A stretch of DNA of 64,000 bases from Strigops habroptila (Eukaryota > Chordata > Aves > Psittaciformes > Psittacidae). Positions 1 through 28,100 of the stretch are shown piece after piece. The notes under the pieces are model-generated. The model was given only the letters and a program-made list of their open reading frames with translations, did not search any database and was not told where the DNA came from. The translations under genes and the position numbers were made by a program. The stretch is taken from positions 12,238,354-12,302,353 of the forward strand of contig NC_044289.2 of the NCBI RefSeq assembly GCF_004027225.2, written 5' to 3'. Numbering within the stretch: position 1 is the stretch's first letter; each line of letters opens with the position of its first letter.

Positions 1-728
1 ACACAACTCAAGCCAGCTTCTGTGAATTACTAAGTTCTCTGTGTTTCCTCTTCACAGCACTGAGCCAGACCTTGAGAAATGGGAAAACATCACAAGCCTC
101 AGGTCTTGTTTGCTTCTCTCTGTAATCACACTGGAGCTCCTCCACTGCTCCATGTACTTACCCTACAACAGCCATTCTCACAAGCTCTTACCTGAGCAAC
201 CAGAAACTTTCAGCAACAAACTAAGATGCTCATAGATTCTGTTTTCTCCTGTTACATTTGCAAGCAGGCTAGCCATGTCTCAAGCAAATCAAATGGGACC
301 CCATCAGAGCCTTTGAAACATGGGGTTAGTTTCACATTACAACACACATACAGTACTTCTTTATCTGATGTAGCTACATGTAGTTATCACTAACTTACAT
401 CCCCTATGTGACAAGTACTCAGGACAGAAGCAGGACCCTCCCAACAGCACTGCTTCCAATACTCTGAATATGTGCAGGACATAGGAAGTTGGTGCTTCTC
501 TCTCTCAACATAAAAGTAATTTAAACTAGAAGGTCTTGCTCTCCCAGCAAGATATGAATGCTCAGAGACTGGATGGTCCAGATCTCTCCCACCATCTGTG
601 CACAAAAGCAGTACTTTAGAGTCCCAATTGTGGGCCATATCCCACTGTGCCAACAGCTGTCCAACCAGCATTTTAATGGGTACTCATGTTGTTTTACTTA
701 AACAAAAAAGAATTTTGAGAGCTCCTAC
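1..728 (-). other. SAMHD1 intron 11 (partial)
   Basis: The intron begins with a GT donor (plus-strand ac at 727-728) and runs off the window. I found no sequence for the next exon and no repeat. Confidence 0.8.
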
Positions 729-15734
<15,006 letters not shown>

Positions 15735-15794
15735 CCCGCACACGGCCGCGCACGCGCAGCGCGGGGCGGGGTGGGGGGGGACCTGGCGCCGCGG

Positions 15795-15802
15795 TGACGT
15801 CA
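15795..15802. promoter_or_regulatory. Palindromic CRE (TGACGTCA)
   Basis: Perfect 8-bp CREB/ATF site 61 bp upstream of the SAMHD1 ATG, inside the CpG island. The position suits a core-promoter element; function is inferred. Confidence 0.6.
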
Positions 15803-16489
15803 CGCACAGCGCTGCACACACACACCCCCCCACCACTCCAAAGGGCGGGAACCGCAGCATAGGGACGGGTCGGATCCGGCCGCGGAGCGATGCGGGGCAC
15901 ACAAACACCTCCCCCCAGACCCGCACCTCCCGCCAGAGCCGCGGCAGCCGGTCACAGGCACGGCCCGAGGCTGCAGCAGTGCCGGTGGCCGCCGCCTCCT
16001 CGCCCCGCCCCGGCGCCCTGGGGCACGCACAGGTTATCAGTGCTGGCGGCGTAGCTCACAGCGACCTTGTCCCCGCAGAGGCCACCGCCCTCGCAGCCAG
16101 GGCAAGAGGAGGCGTTCTGCAACCAGCTGCCTTCCTCGCCACAGCCCGTGGAGGTGTGGAACGGGCAGAGCTGCTGGAGCGAGGTGAGCAGCGCTGCCCA
16201 CAATTGCTGTGAGGAATCCAGATGTAAACACCTGGAAACCAGCACCCGCGAGGCCCGGTCACCATCCTAAATCCTAGCTCAGCCTCCACGAAGGTGCTCC
16301 CAAAAGATGTGGTGCCACAACGCTATTGCCCTCAAACAGTGCTGCTGAAGATACCCAAAGCCAACCTTTTCAAGATGACAGGCAATGAAAACAGATGCAC
16401 CTCAGCTGCCGGGCTGGTGCCCACAGCAATGAGCACCAGAGATGAAGAATCATGAACTGAACCCAACAACGATCCCTCTGCACCGCTTG

Positions 16490-16768
16490 CGGAGAGGTAG
16501 AAAAGTCAAGTGTGAAGCTGAGCTTGGGAAGAAGGGGAGATGGGGGGGAAGGTGTCATTATCCTACTCTATTTTTAATTGGTAATAAAATAATCTTCCCC
16601 CATTCCAGTCTTTTGTCCATGCTGGTAGTTGGTGAGTAATCTCCCTGTCGTTCTCTCAACCCATGAGCTTTTCCACTGTATTTTCGCTCCCTGTCCTGCT
16701 GAGGAGGGGGAGTGAGAGGATGGCTGGGCAGGCACCTCACAGCCAGCCAAGGTCAACCCACCACCACA
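16490..16768 (+). mobile_element. Avian ERV LTR fragment (different family, 3' part)
   Basis: Plus-oriented 3' portion of an LTR. It has GTGTGAAGCTGAGCTTGGGA, an AATAAA at about 16582, and a CA-ending terminus GGTCAACCCACCAC near 16,768. The 5' part is absent. Family resemblance is to ERVK-like avian LTRs; recognised from memory, so the class is tentative. Confidence 0.7.
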
Positions 16769-19482
16769 CATCTCTGGAATTGCTGTGTTCCCATCACAAC
16801 TTCCGCACCACAGTTCAGGCATGGAGGGGAAGAGAAGGGGGAAGAACAAAAATCCTTGTCTTAGCAAAAGGCCCTTTCTTGAGGTTTTCCACGAGGTCTC
16901 TGTGTGGAACAGAGCTGACGTTCTACTGTCATGCCACAATAATTTGCTTTTGTAAGCACATATTCTGCTTTCTCACTTCCCAGCTCTTGTTAGGCAAGCG
17001 CACTTCATGCTCGGTGCCTGTTTTTCATCTCCCTCAGAGCCTCTCCCCATCCCCTCTGGGTTTTTCTGAGGTTTTTGTCAGCCCTCACCGTCTGAAATGA
17101 AAGTAGCTGAGAGCTGATCCAACCCATTAGAGGAAACACTCCTTTTCTGGGAAGGAACTGTAGAAGAAAAGAACAGGCCAGATCCCTTAAGGAACACAAG
17201 CATATAGAATAGCCTCCTACCTTCTCCATTTCCCCTCTCCCCCAAAACTGACCCATATAGCACTGGTGCATGTCCTTCTAAGGAATAATTCATCACCTGT
17301 CCATTCTGTACCTCTAACAGTGTCAAAATCTGCCCTATGTAGCTTAATACCCAGATCACCTACCTAAGGAGCTTTTTGGGGAGGGTGAGGAGTTGAAGGA
17401 CACGTATCTATCCACAGGCCAAATGCATCTGGAGTGCTCATAAAAATAAAAAATCAAGAGGAACCTCATTGCATTCATAGCCTTAAAACGGCAGGGAAGG
17501 AAAACCCTGAAACAGCAGGACATCCTTCTTGGATCAGTGCAAAACCTGCTGATATTGCAACACCACGTGGACACGTGGTATGGCAACAGAGTGGAGGATT
17601 ACCCCATTTCACCTTCACTAGTAGAAAAAGAAAATACTACACTAAGCCGGGCGTTGTTCTGAGCAGACCTTAGTAACCAAACAAAGCATGTGGAAAAGGA
17701 AAGGAGGAAGAAGTGTTTGTTTTGCTTTGTGCTGGTTTGGGTGCAGTGGACCCACTGAAGGCCCTCCCAGCTCTCCTCACTGCTGAGCAAGCAGGGACCC
17801 CTGGTTTAGCTCTAGGCATGCAGCTCAGCACAGAAACTCAAAATGGATCCAACAGGACCCCCTGTGATGGCAGACAAAAAGCAAGGGAATGGTGAAAGCC
17901 AGGATGAAGAGAGATTATTCTGTTTAGGGTCTCATTTTGGTTTTTTCACTTTACATGTTTCTGGTAGCACGTTCCTGGTGATGCTGGACTCTGTGAAGCA
18001 GCACTGCCAAGAAACTGAAGAGTTCACAGCAAAGCCATCTGTGACTTGGCACCAGTTCCTTCCACAGCCTCACTGCTTGACCCTATATTTACACATTAAC
18101 TAGCTGAAATTCTTGCAACTAAACTCTTGCAAAGCTTTTTTTCTCTGTTACGGGGCACTGTGATGGATAATGTGTAAGAGAAGGCAGAGGGGATGCCTGC
18201 AGTACAGCTACCACAGCTTAAGTTCACTGTGCCTCAGCTGAGGAGAAGCTCTGATTTGGGAGAGGAGTGCCCAAGCAGGGTCAGCTGGGCCCCCTGAAGC
18301 CAAATGTTCCCCATTACTCAGGTGTATTGACCTTCAAGATGAGGCACCACATGAGCCTGGTGCCCATCAGCTCTGCCCAGCTTTCTAGCCTAGATGGAGC
18401 TGGACAGCCATGAGCCCTGGCTGGGAGCAGGTTGGGAACCACAGGAGTAATCCACCTCACTCACATGCCATCTAATAGGCTTCTAGTCACTTGGAGAAGT
18501 TGAAAAGGTTTATGAGTTTGGCACCCTGTTCGTCTGACACCTCTTTGTCAAGAACTGCTACTTGGGTGACGAGCTGCTTATTGTAAACTATGGAAATTAC
18601 AGTAAACTCAGATTCTTTTGCCTTGAGACAGATTTAGGCATGTTCAGCTGCTTTCACCTGAGATCCCAGCCCTTCTTACACCTTTGCAGTTCCTTCACAG
18701 CACCTCCTTTTGTGGCCCCAGTTTCAGCTCCTCAGGCATCAAGTAACAGAAAAGCCCAGACAAACAAAAACACACCCTCCATGAGTCACAGGACAGGAAG
18801 AGTATTTCTTAACAGCAAACTAAATAGAAAATCAGTTTCGATTCCCCACACTGCTTAATTGCACTCTAACCACACATTTTCTTGAAGCCACATCTTAGTG
18901 CAGCACTTGGGATGTGGCAGCCTAACATTAACACACTGCTTACATGTGAAGTGCTAGTAAATTTATGTCTATTATATACGTATAGAGGGTATTCTCCCTA
19001 GTGATGTTAACCTTTTAACTGACTCAAAGCTGACCTGTAGCAGACATGGAAGCTCTGAATCCACTTCCAGCAGCGTTAAGGAGGCAATATTCTCAGTTGG
19101 GGAAAAGGCTGCCTTAGCAGATAGGATGCAATATCCAAGTCTGGCAAACAGTAGCCTCATTTCTCACTTCCTGCCGCTGCTCGTGACATTGTCCCCTCAG
19201 TGCCACTCTTGCCTGCAAGAGGAAGTTTACAAAGAGAAGAGTCAGCCATGTTTTCACAGTTCTGCCCTTCAACATCCCTTTGGGTTGGTAACTACAGCTG
19301 AAGTCTTTTAAAAATGGAGAAGAAGTAAGCGGCTCTGCCTTCCTGGCAGCTTCATGCCAGTGACAAACACAGCATGAAACAAGGCAGTACAACTCTGAAC
19401 CTGTCCAAATCTGGTTGCAAACACACTTGGCACAGCCAGGAAGGCAGCCAGGACAGCGCAGTGCTGGGGGTCAGAAACCAGG

Positions 19483-19595
19483 AATCATAGAATCAACTAG
19501 ATTAGAAAAGACCTTTAAGATCATTAGGTCTAACCATTACCCTGGGGCTGCCAAGACCACCACTAAATCATGTCACTCAGGGCCTCATCTACACA
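19483..19595 (-). mobile_element. CR1 LINE 3'-end fragment, divergent
   Basis: Minus orientation; contains AATCATAGAATCAACTAGAT and the variant downstream CTAAATCATGTCAC that marks another CR1 subfamily than the copies at 6.6 and 35-39 kb. Confidence 0.75.
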
Positions 19596-19972
19596 AGTAA
19601 GAATTCACAAGCGTGACACTCACCCATGTTGGGGGCACAGCTGCTGTGGTGGCACACCACTTATCACTGCAGGATCTTCTCCTTTTCAGTGCTTTTTGGT
19701 TAGTTCATGTAAGTAATTACCTTCCCCTCCCCAAAACCACATCTGACTGAAGCGCAACCAGTACAGAAGCCTCAGGAAGAAACTTCAGATGGATCACGTG
19801 AAACATGATGAATTTAAACTGAATTAAAAAAAGCCCAAAGAAATTTGAGGGAGCAAAAAGCTGATTGAGGTCGTTGACATTACAGACAATGCAGGCAGAA
19901 GGCACTGCTTAATGATCACCCCAGAAAAACCACAGCAAATACAGCAACACAGGTTAAAATGCTTTTTAATTG

Positions 19973-19978
19973 TTTATT
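19973..19978 (-). terminator. Distal RBL1 polyadenylation signal AATAAA
   Basis: Canonical hexamer (plus-strand TTTATT) followed by a GT-rich downstream element on the minus strand. Best candidate for the main RBL1 3' end. Confidence 0.7.
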
Positions 19979-21532
19979 ATAAAATACATATTTAGATGCG
20001 AAGGCACTTTGAAACCGTTACAAGATTTCCATCTAAGACATTGTTTGAGCTGTTCAACAGGTCCAAAAAGAGTTTTTCTATCACTTAAAAAGGTGAAAAA
20101 AGAAAAAATCTGAACTGCACCCAGTTGTAGCACATTCATTTTTCTAACGGAGAAACACTTCACTGCCCAAAGCTGAATCAATTCCTCATCTCCCCCACCA
20201 CACAGGAGGGGTTTAGGGACTGTATCCGCTGAACAGCACTGAGGAGCAGATCAGGACAGAAAGGTTGTGTCTTTTGTACTTTTTATCTCAAGATCTGAAG
20301 ACAAATACTAAAAATTGAATAAAATTAAAGGAACTGAACAGACCAATCTACATGAAACCTCGTCCGCTGCGTGGCCATTTCCTCGTACTGCAGCTCTCTC
20401 CAGCCAAACCTTTTAGAAATAAGCACCTTTTCTGATAGTTTAAAAAAAAAAAGATTAAGTAATTAATAATTCAAGAACAAGTTACAGAGTTTGTGAACTT
20501 CCTGCTCACTGCTGAGTAGGGTCCCTGCACACGTACACCTTTAAGTACACGTTTCCTCTATTGTTGCTGGCCAGATTTAGTAGCTGAGACTGCTTGAAAT
20601 CATGGCAGCATCCTTCCCTGGAGCTGTGCTCCAGCACATCATGCAGCACATACTAAACCAACCAAGCAGTGAAGTGAACAGAGCTCCTTAAACAAGTCCT
20701 ATGTAATTGCTCATTTTTTCTTCAAAGAAAATATTGAACAGTTTATGTTCAATAGACACATAAACTGAAAAATAGTGCTGAGAAGTCTCTCCATGGTTCT
20801 AATCTTAAATGCAATTATGAAATAAGATCAAGCTACTGATGCACAGTAATGGATAAACCTTGACTTTTCTCCATTTTGGTAAAACAAACCCTACCAAATT
20901 CCTCAGCATTAAAAACTTAGTTACAAGAATTAGATGCTGGCATTTCCAATGAATCCGAGCCTTCAATAGCTATAAACCCCCCCAACCACTCCCCCTATAT
21001 ACAAACCTGCCTTATCTGATGGGCTTACATTCAGTGTAGATACTACACAAGAGGCTATGATCTTCAGGAAAAAGAAAAATGAAGAGACAACTTGTTAGAT
21101 GAATTTGTGCATTTGGACAGCTTCACAGGCAGCTGCAATGCACGTGAACAGCTTCTACGACAGGGCTGCTACCAGGCTTCCAACAGGAAAAGAGCAGCTC
21201 CATGGCAGCATTCCCTGGCTCCAGAGAAAGGCAATTCCAGCTCACTGAACCGTATCACAGTGCTTTACCAGATGTCAGTGTCCAGTCTAAGTCACTGCTA
21301 TTTGTACTTTCTGATTCCTGCCTTTGTTACTGCAGAAGCTGTCCCATCCGTGTCACAACGTACACTTCTGCTGAAGTTGTGGCAGGAGATGGAGCACAGC
21401 ACAAATCACACAGTTGAAAACTGCTCGGCTCTTCCTGAGGCTAAATGACCAATTTGTCCTCCACTCCAGTTACTCCAGAGTAAAATAATGCATAAAATTC
21501 CACATTACGTAAAAATAAGGCACTTTTTAAGA

Positions 21533-21538
21533 TTTATT
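21533..21538 (-). terminator. Proximal RBL1 polyadenylation signal AATAAA
   Basis: Canonical hexamer about 410 bases after the stop codon; could give a short 3'UTR isoform. Confidence 0.45.
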
Positions 21539-21947
21539 CCCCAAATACCAAAAGCTTGAGGAAACTTAACTGACTTCACTCGCTTCCTTATCATTCTTAT
21601 TCCAAAAAGAAAACAGGTATTCCTAGAAGCTGAGTTACACTCAGAACTCACGAAGCTCCAAAATTAGGCTGGAGAACATCCAATATGGCTTTCTACACCT
21701 CACTCTTCTGCTAAAACAGCTCAAACAGAGTAACCTGGAGCACAGCTGGCCTTTGGGAATGAAGATCACCACCACCTGTCATTCTCTGGCATTCACTACT
21801 TAACCCTTGCTTTTTGCATCCTACGGAAGTCTGGTACAAGTTCAAAGTTAGAGAAACTTGGCAGTTGTCTGTATAAAAAAGCAAGAACTAAATAGCGTGA
21901 CAGCTGTATCTGACTCCATAGCTTTTAGATCCTGCAGAAAACCAGGT

Positions 21948-22118
21948 TTAATGATTTGCTCTTTCACTGACAACATCTTGGAGACGTTTGAGTAGAACGT
22001 CATCATTCTCCTGGCAGAGTCGCTTCGTCGGAGATTCAGTGTCACTGTCAATCGTTATTGCTCGCTTCTTACTCCTGTGTTCACCTTGTTTTATCATATT
22101 GTTGATGTCCTTCAAACT
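21948..22118 (-). CDS. RBL1: RBL1 coding exon 22 (stop)
   Basis: 171 nt including TAA. Encodes [20 protein letters not shown], an acidic-phosphosite stretch [11 protein letters not shown], and the conserved end [15 protein letters not shown]. Confidence 0.97.
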   Translation of the reverse strand, partial: SLKDINNMIKQGEHRSKKRAITIDSDTESPTKRLCQENDDVLLKRLQDVVSERANH

Positions 22119-25100
22119 CTGCAATCAGGATTAAAAAAACCCATGAGTTACTACAACTCCATTTCAAACTTACTCTGGTTTTCAGTTATCTGAGAACAAA
22201 GAGTTCTCCTGAACCTCTTTGCTGAGCGCGTGACAGATCCTACAGGAAGGATTCTACCCTTCACTGCAAACTGAGGGACTTGTTCAATGAAACCTCACTG
22301 TGTTAGAACACATCCTAATTAGGAGATTAATTAATCCTCCCTCAGATTGACCCTCTTCAACCTTTTTGCTCTCTACCTTAGAAGGGCTCCCACTAAATTT
22401 ATACAGGAGTGCAGATCGAGGTGTCAAGCAGGCGCCGTTCTTGTGGGGTGAAACATAAACTGCGTGCTGCTGAGAGATGCGGCGAGGAGACACTGTCTGC
22501 TGCCTGATGTTGGGGAATGGAGACAAAGGAGGGGCTTCCATCTGCAAGAGAGGACAAATTTAGATAGGAGCTGAATCTGAAGATATTTAAGAGCAGTAAC
22601 TTCACAGAAGGAAAGATTAATAAGCTTTCAGGTCTTCTTTAGAAGATTTTAGTCCGTAACAGTTAAAGAACGGACCAAGTATCCGCCAAACAACAGAGCA
22701 AATTTGGTTTCCAGATGCATTACAGAGATGCAACAGAGGCACTTGAGCAAATGAGTGTTGCATCAATATAAAGAAGCTGACACCGGGTTGTAAACAAAGC
22801 TGCACCTGCATTTGTCCTCTTGAAATGCTGCTTAAGCAACTTCTCATACCCCACTTTCATAACCACACCAGGTGAATAACAGAAAAATGACTGACACGTT
22901 TAGCTGTCAGGAATTACTCTGTGTCTGATCATTTGATAGAGCAAAATTCCCAACTACTTTACTTACTACATGGTCCTGGTTTGTGATATCGTACTTCAGT
23001 GCAAATGATTTTACTCTTTCTACATAGACCGCATTGTAAAACTTAATGAGATCTCCTCTCTCCTCTGTTCCCGACTCACTGGAGCTCTCTGCTGCGGATC
23101 GTCCCGAGGAACTGCCAGTTTTCACAGACAAGTCTAAGAACAAGAGAGAGCTTCAGATTTCAGACACAGCATCAGCAAACTGGGTGCTTCACATTCAAAT
23201 TTACATTATCTAACTGACAAGAACTCATCCATAAATTCACTAGTTAATGAGGTGAATTAGAGGTGTGCTTCAGACAGGAGCAGGGTGTGCTGCACGTGGT
23301 TATGAACATTAAGAGCTGTAGCAAGAAACTGTAGCACAATCGACCCCTTTTCCTACTTTTATTCTGGGGAGTGGTACAAACCCATTTGTTGTTCTCAAAA
23401 CTGACTTTTAAGCAGTCTGATAACTCCCAGCTTTTAGCTTCTGTGAAAGTTTCCATTGATCAGTTGGCAAAGAACAGCTTCGTGCTCAACTTGGGTCTGT
23501 TGCAAGGAAGCCACGACACCATTTGTTCATGTGTGTTATGAAATAGCTGTTTGGTGGAAAAAGCTGCAGCCACACAGCAAGTGTATTCCTGTTAATGTTC
23601 TCTCTCCCCTAACTAAGCCAGAATACAACCTCCTACCTTCCGTCCTCTGTACTGTTTACTGCCAAGCATAAAAAGGGCAACACAGAATAAAGCCTCTTGC
23701 AATCAGTGCATTGAGACAGACATCAAAAGCTTCAGCTGATACCCGTACATGTAACTCCTTAGTGTGTCTGCCTTGTGTCACAACACAAGAGTATGTTCCT
23801 GTAAACTGGTGTCAGAAGAGTGGGAGTTAATACTAGATGAAGGAGACACAAATCTATTAACTGAAGAAAAAGTCTGGCAGGAAAAGCAACTCAAGAACTT
23901 TGTAACCAAGTAGCTTTGTCTGACAAAGCACCGGAGCCCAGTGCCACTTCCAATGCTCTATGACATCCACAAACTGTGGAGCTGCTGAACCTACAGCAGC
24001 TCAGCTCTTTCCTGGACCCTGGTGGAACCCTCAAAAGACATTTATAAAGTGGTTCTAATACTTGTTCAAGCAGATGAATCCCACCCACAGTGGGTATTCA
24101 CCACATGGAACAGATTTCTACATTTCTGCACGTGTCCTGGCAGCAGATCTGCTCTGCTCATGGGTTCACACATGGGCTCACACATGGGCTTGTGATCTCC
24201 CAGTTTCCTGACACGTCAGTAAAAACAAGCATGGCACAATCTTCATGCTTTTCTCAAATCCTCTTATCCCTTTCCTCCTCTAACCCAGAGCAAAGAAAAT
24301 ATCAACTGTTTAAAAGAAACCTGAATATAAGGAAATGGTGGTCTGAGAGTCTCCATTTTTATTTTCTGAAACAAGTTCTCCCTATTTAAGCCTTCAGGAT
24401 AGGTGAGGTTAAGAAAAAAACCCTGTCATAATATTCCAGGTGCTCTTAATCTTCCTTTGTTAACCAGCTGCTGTCAAAAAAGACTCACAGAATGGTTTGG
24501 GTTGGAAGGGACCTTAAAAGATCATCTATTTCCAGTAAGATCCAAGACCAACTGCAGTGTCACTGACATGAGGGAAACATTTCAACCTCGAGCAACCAAA
24601 TTTAAGGAAACAAAATGAACCTTTTTTCCAACTAGGAAGCATATTTTATGTATCTAACACACAGGAGGGCTACTGACAAGATGGTTTCACTTCCCCATTA
24701 TTGACAGTTCGGTTCTTTAAGAGCCCACAGGTACACTTTTAGAAGCAGCAGATGACTTTGCTGTACCTACCTTCTGTCATCTCCACATCTTGGTTTGTAT
24801 TTTTCTCCAACGGGCCATCAGCAGAAATATTTCTCAACAAGACACTCCTATAAACCTGCAGGACACCAGGGAAAAACACTCTTGTCAAGGAAAACAAGGA
24901 AGCCAGAAAACTAGGTGAAATTAATCTGAATGACAATGGATGTAACACTGGAGGGAATTTGACTTTTCCCTTAACAGCATCATCATCTTAAAAGCCACAT
25001 CTGAGATTTCTAGAAAGGAAAGGCACTACTATTTACTTACATGGCTGTTTGCTTGGGGCTGATTTCTGTAACTTTTCATGATGTCCTGAAATGTTCGTTC

Positions 25101-28100
25101 CTCTTTGGTTACCTGGAAAAGAAGAGGCTGTTGAAGACCAAGTGCAGCAGCAAGTTTGGTTCAGTCTATTCAATTCACTTCTCTCTGTACAGCTTTTCCT
25201 GAGTATTACTATAACTACATCATTTTAAAACTTAGTTCTGGTGGCGTGAATATGAAAAAAACAAGTATTTTTCTGCTTCAGTCATTCCTTGTTAGCTACT
25301 AAAGCTTTTTGCTGCTTATGATGCATAGGAATTATCTATCTTCTGATTTTTCTTCTAGTGACACTAAAAAGTAAAGGAGGTAAATGTTAGGTAAAAAATG
25401 TATTTGTAAAATTGAAAACTGGATTTCCTACAGCTTGACAATATTGATGCCAAATGAGCCTAAGCTATGCTATAGTTAGGAGCACAGGCAGTCACAATTT
25501 GAACATCAGTTTCCCTCCACAGATAGTGCTCCTCTTCATGTGTCCTCCTCGAGAAGAAAAGCTTATCCAGCCCCAGTGTTTTAGAGGAGCCTGGGCTTAG
25601 TTTCACTTCTCTGATTTTGTGTCTGAATCAGACTTGATGGCCATTGTAACCATCAGCTCTCAGGTCTCCAACTTAATAACAACTTAAATCAGTGCTGGCA
25701 AATTAAATAAGAACTGAAGAAGTAGGAGTAACAGGCAAACAGCTCAATTCTTCAGCCTGAATCTTCACAAGCTAAGAGGATTCTTGTGGAATAGAAACTT
25801 TCCATCCTTCCTTCGAGTCATGAGCTCCTGCAAATTTTTGCACACACATAATTCTGCAACTGTAATGGGGTTTTTAGTTCAGACTACATAGATCATGAAG
25901 ATGACAAACAGGATAGAAAACACAAATATGGGGGAAATGAGACCACGCACTTGTGCTGACCAGTGCTGAGGAAAAGAAAAATCCTCTCTTAACCAGCTGG
26001 CTGGTTGATGGGAACTTTTAAGATTTATGCAAAACAAGGAAAAAAACACACTGAGATTCATCCACTTCTTAGAAGGATTTTTCTTTTCCCTCCAGTAATG
26101 TGACATGAATAAAGCCATCAAACTGTAAAATGGGAAAACAATTTACGTTTTCAATTGACATAAAATACCCTGAATTTCTTAAAACTACATGTCACCTTTG
26201 CCATGATATAAAAGGCACAGAGGAGGAGCTGGTCCAAATGTCTGTCCTTCATGAGATCAGCACAGTGGACCAAGGTGAATTCAAAGCACGTCCATATCTT
26301 CCTGCGCAGGTCATTGGAAACATCCAGTTTTAAGCACAGGTCACGCAAGCGCACACTTGCCAGATGATAAACCTGGAAGACACACAGAAACAAGTGAAGC
26401 CAAAGCAGCTTAACCTAGCCTGCAAAAGTGATGTCCTCAAAGTAGAGCTGTTCTACATTTGAATAGTCATTTCTGCAAAATTCTCCCCCTTTACCCAAGA
26501 CAATTGACTTCAAAGATTAAGGTGTCACCTCTGTTCAGCTGTTGGATCTCTAATGCTCATAGGAAATTGCTTAAAAACATTTTGACTATAGCTTCTACAC
26601 CTCATTCACTGAAATGGAACACTTCAACAAGCACAAAGAAGGGACACACTTTAATTATGATTAAATATAATCTTAGATTAGCAAAATGATGGATTTTCTC
26701 CCCCTTTTTGATTACCAAAGATCTGTCTCAAAACCCAAGATAACTGTCAAGTGCAACATAAGCCTCTTCTATGTATTTCAGAAGTTCTTGCTTCATGGAT
26801 AGAAATCAGGCACATTCTTTATGTTGGAAAGCAGAAAGAATTCATTTCCTTTTCACTTGCTCTACTGAATTTTCCAAGAAAGACAAGGGAAGAACTATCA
26901 TTTTGAATATGATGATCACTGTAAAGAGAAGGTCAATATTTAAAGATGAATTTAAGTGAAGATTTTAGTTCTCTTTCATAACTAAGAGGAATATGTTGCC
27001 TATCACATGGCTGGTCAAATACACAGCTGCAGCTGAAGTACTCCCCAGCTGAGTGAAGTTAATCAATTCTTAATCCATTCTTAGAGAGAAACCATCACTA
27101 TCAACATTAAAGAACAACTAGTTCAGACACAGGATGTGGCTTACAAGTGTTTACAGGAGTCAGTTTCTGTATTAAAATTTGCCTTAAAGATTGTTCAATG
27201 TAGAGTTCTCTTGGATGACAATACAGATACCCTAAAAGGGGGAAAACCTCTAAAAATAACTTCTCTAGTAAGAAAATAAAAGCAAAAAAATAGGTTTTCT
27301 AATATTTTTGAGATATTAATTTAGGTGTGTATTCTTTGCAGGCATTTAGGCAGTTACCCCTGCCTCCTCCAAAGAGCCCTCACACACTCCACATTGGAAA
27401 TGAAAGCTACTAGAAACAAGTAATGTGAAGTTTACTCTGAAGCACACCCAGTTCTTACCTTACCCCTTAAATCCTTCATTATTTCAAGAAGTTCCTTCTT
27501 TCTGGAAACTTCTGGACAGTGTGTAATTCACCACTGCTTTCTGAGGCCACATACCAGCAGGATCAGCACTACTGGGGAGGCCTCAAAAACTGCAAATGAG
27601 AATCTCCAGACGCAGGACTCTAAACAGCGCAGTTTTGAACGAGCAAGACACAGGAGAATAATCTCATTTCTGGTATGTCTACCCCTTTAAAGTGTGGGAG
27701 ACAGTAAAAACAAACAAGAGAAGTAAAAATAACTGATATTTCTTAGATAATTATTTATAGAAGCTGCTAAAAAAACCCCAAACAAACCATGAAACATCTC
27801 ATGGGCAGGGGAAGGGGGAAAACTGAATTCTCTGCAAGACTCGACAACATCTTTTCCCTTCTCCTCCCAGGTATCTAAGAACTGCTCACACCAAAGGAAA
27901 GGTACATGAAGACTGAAAGGTCATGAAAACTGCACAAGGAGGCAAGTGTCAGCATGGCCACGAGCAGCAGCAAAGTGTGACCTCCTCATGAAGACACCTA
28001 CCTTTCTGTAGAACAGTGCCAAGGATCCTGTCTTCTTTGGTTTGTTTCCTGATGACAGATGCACTTCATGTGCTTGGGTCCCCTGAGGGTGGCAGGGAGC

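Larger units (their letters stand above)
15735..19954. other. SAMHD1-RBL1 intergenic spacer
   Basis: About 4.2 kb between the SAMHD1 start and the RBL1 3' end. The first 370 bp are CpG island. An LTR fragment lies at 16.5-16.8 kb and a CR1 scrap at 19.5 kb. Open frames here are short, unsupported by splice logic or similarity, and I call no gene. Confidence 0.75.
19955..21947 (-). other. RBL1: RBL1 3'UTR
   Basis: About 2 kb downstream of the stop codon with no coding potential. The distal AATAAA at 19973-19978 is followed by a GT/T-rich stretch (around 19,915-19,955) suited to cleavage, so it sets the 3' end. A proximal AATAAA lies at 21533-21538. Confidence 0.75.
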
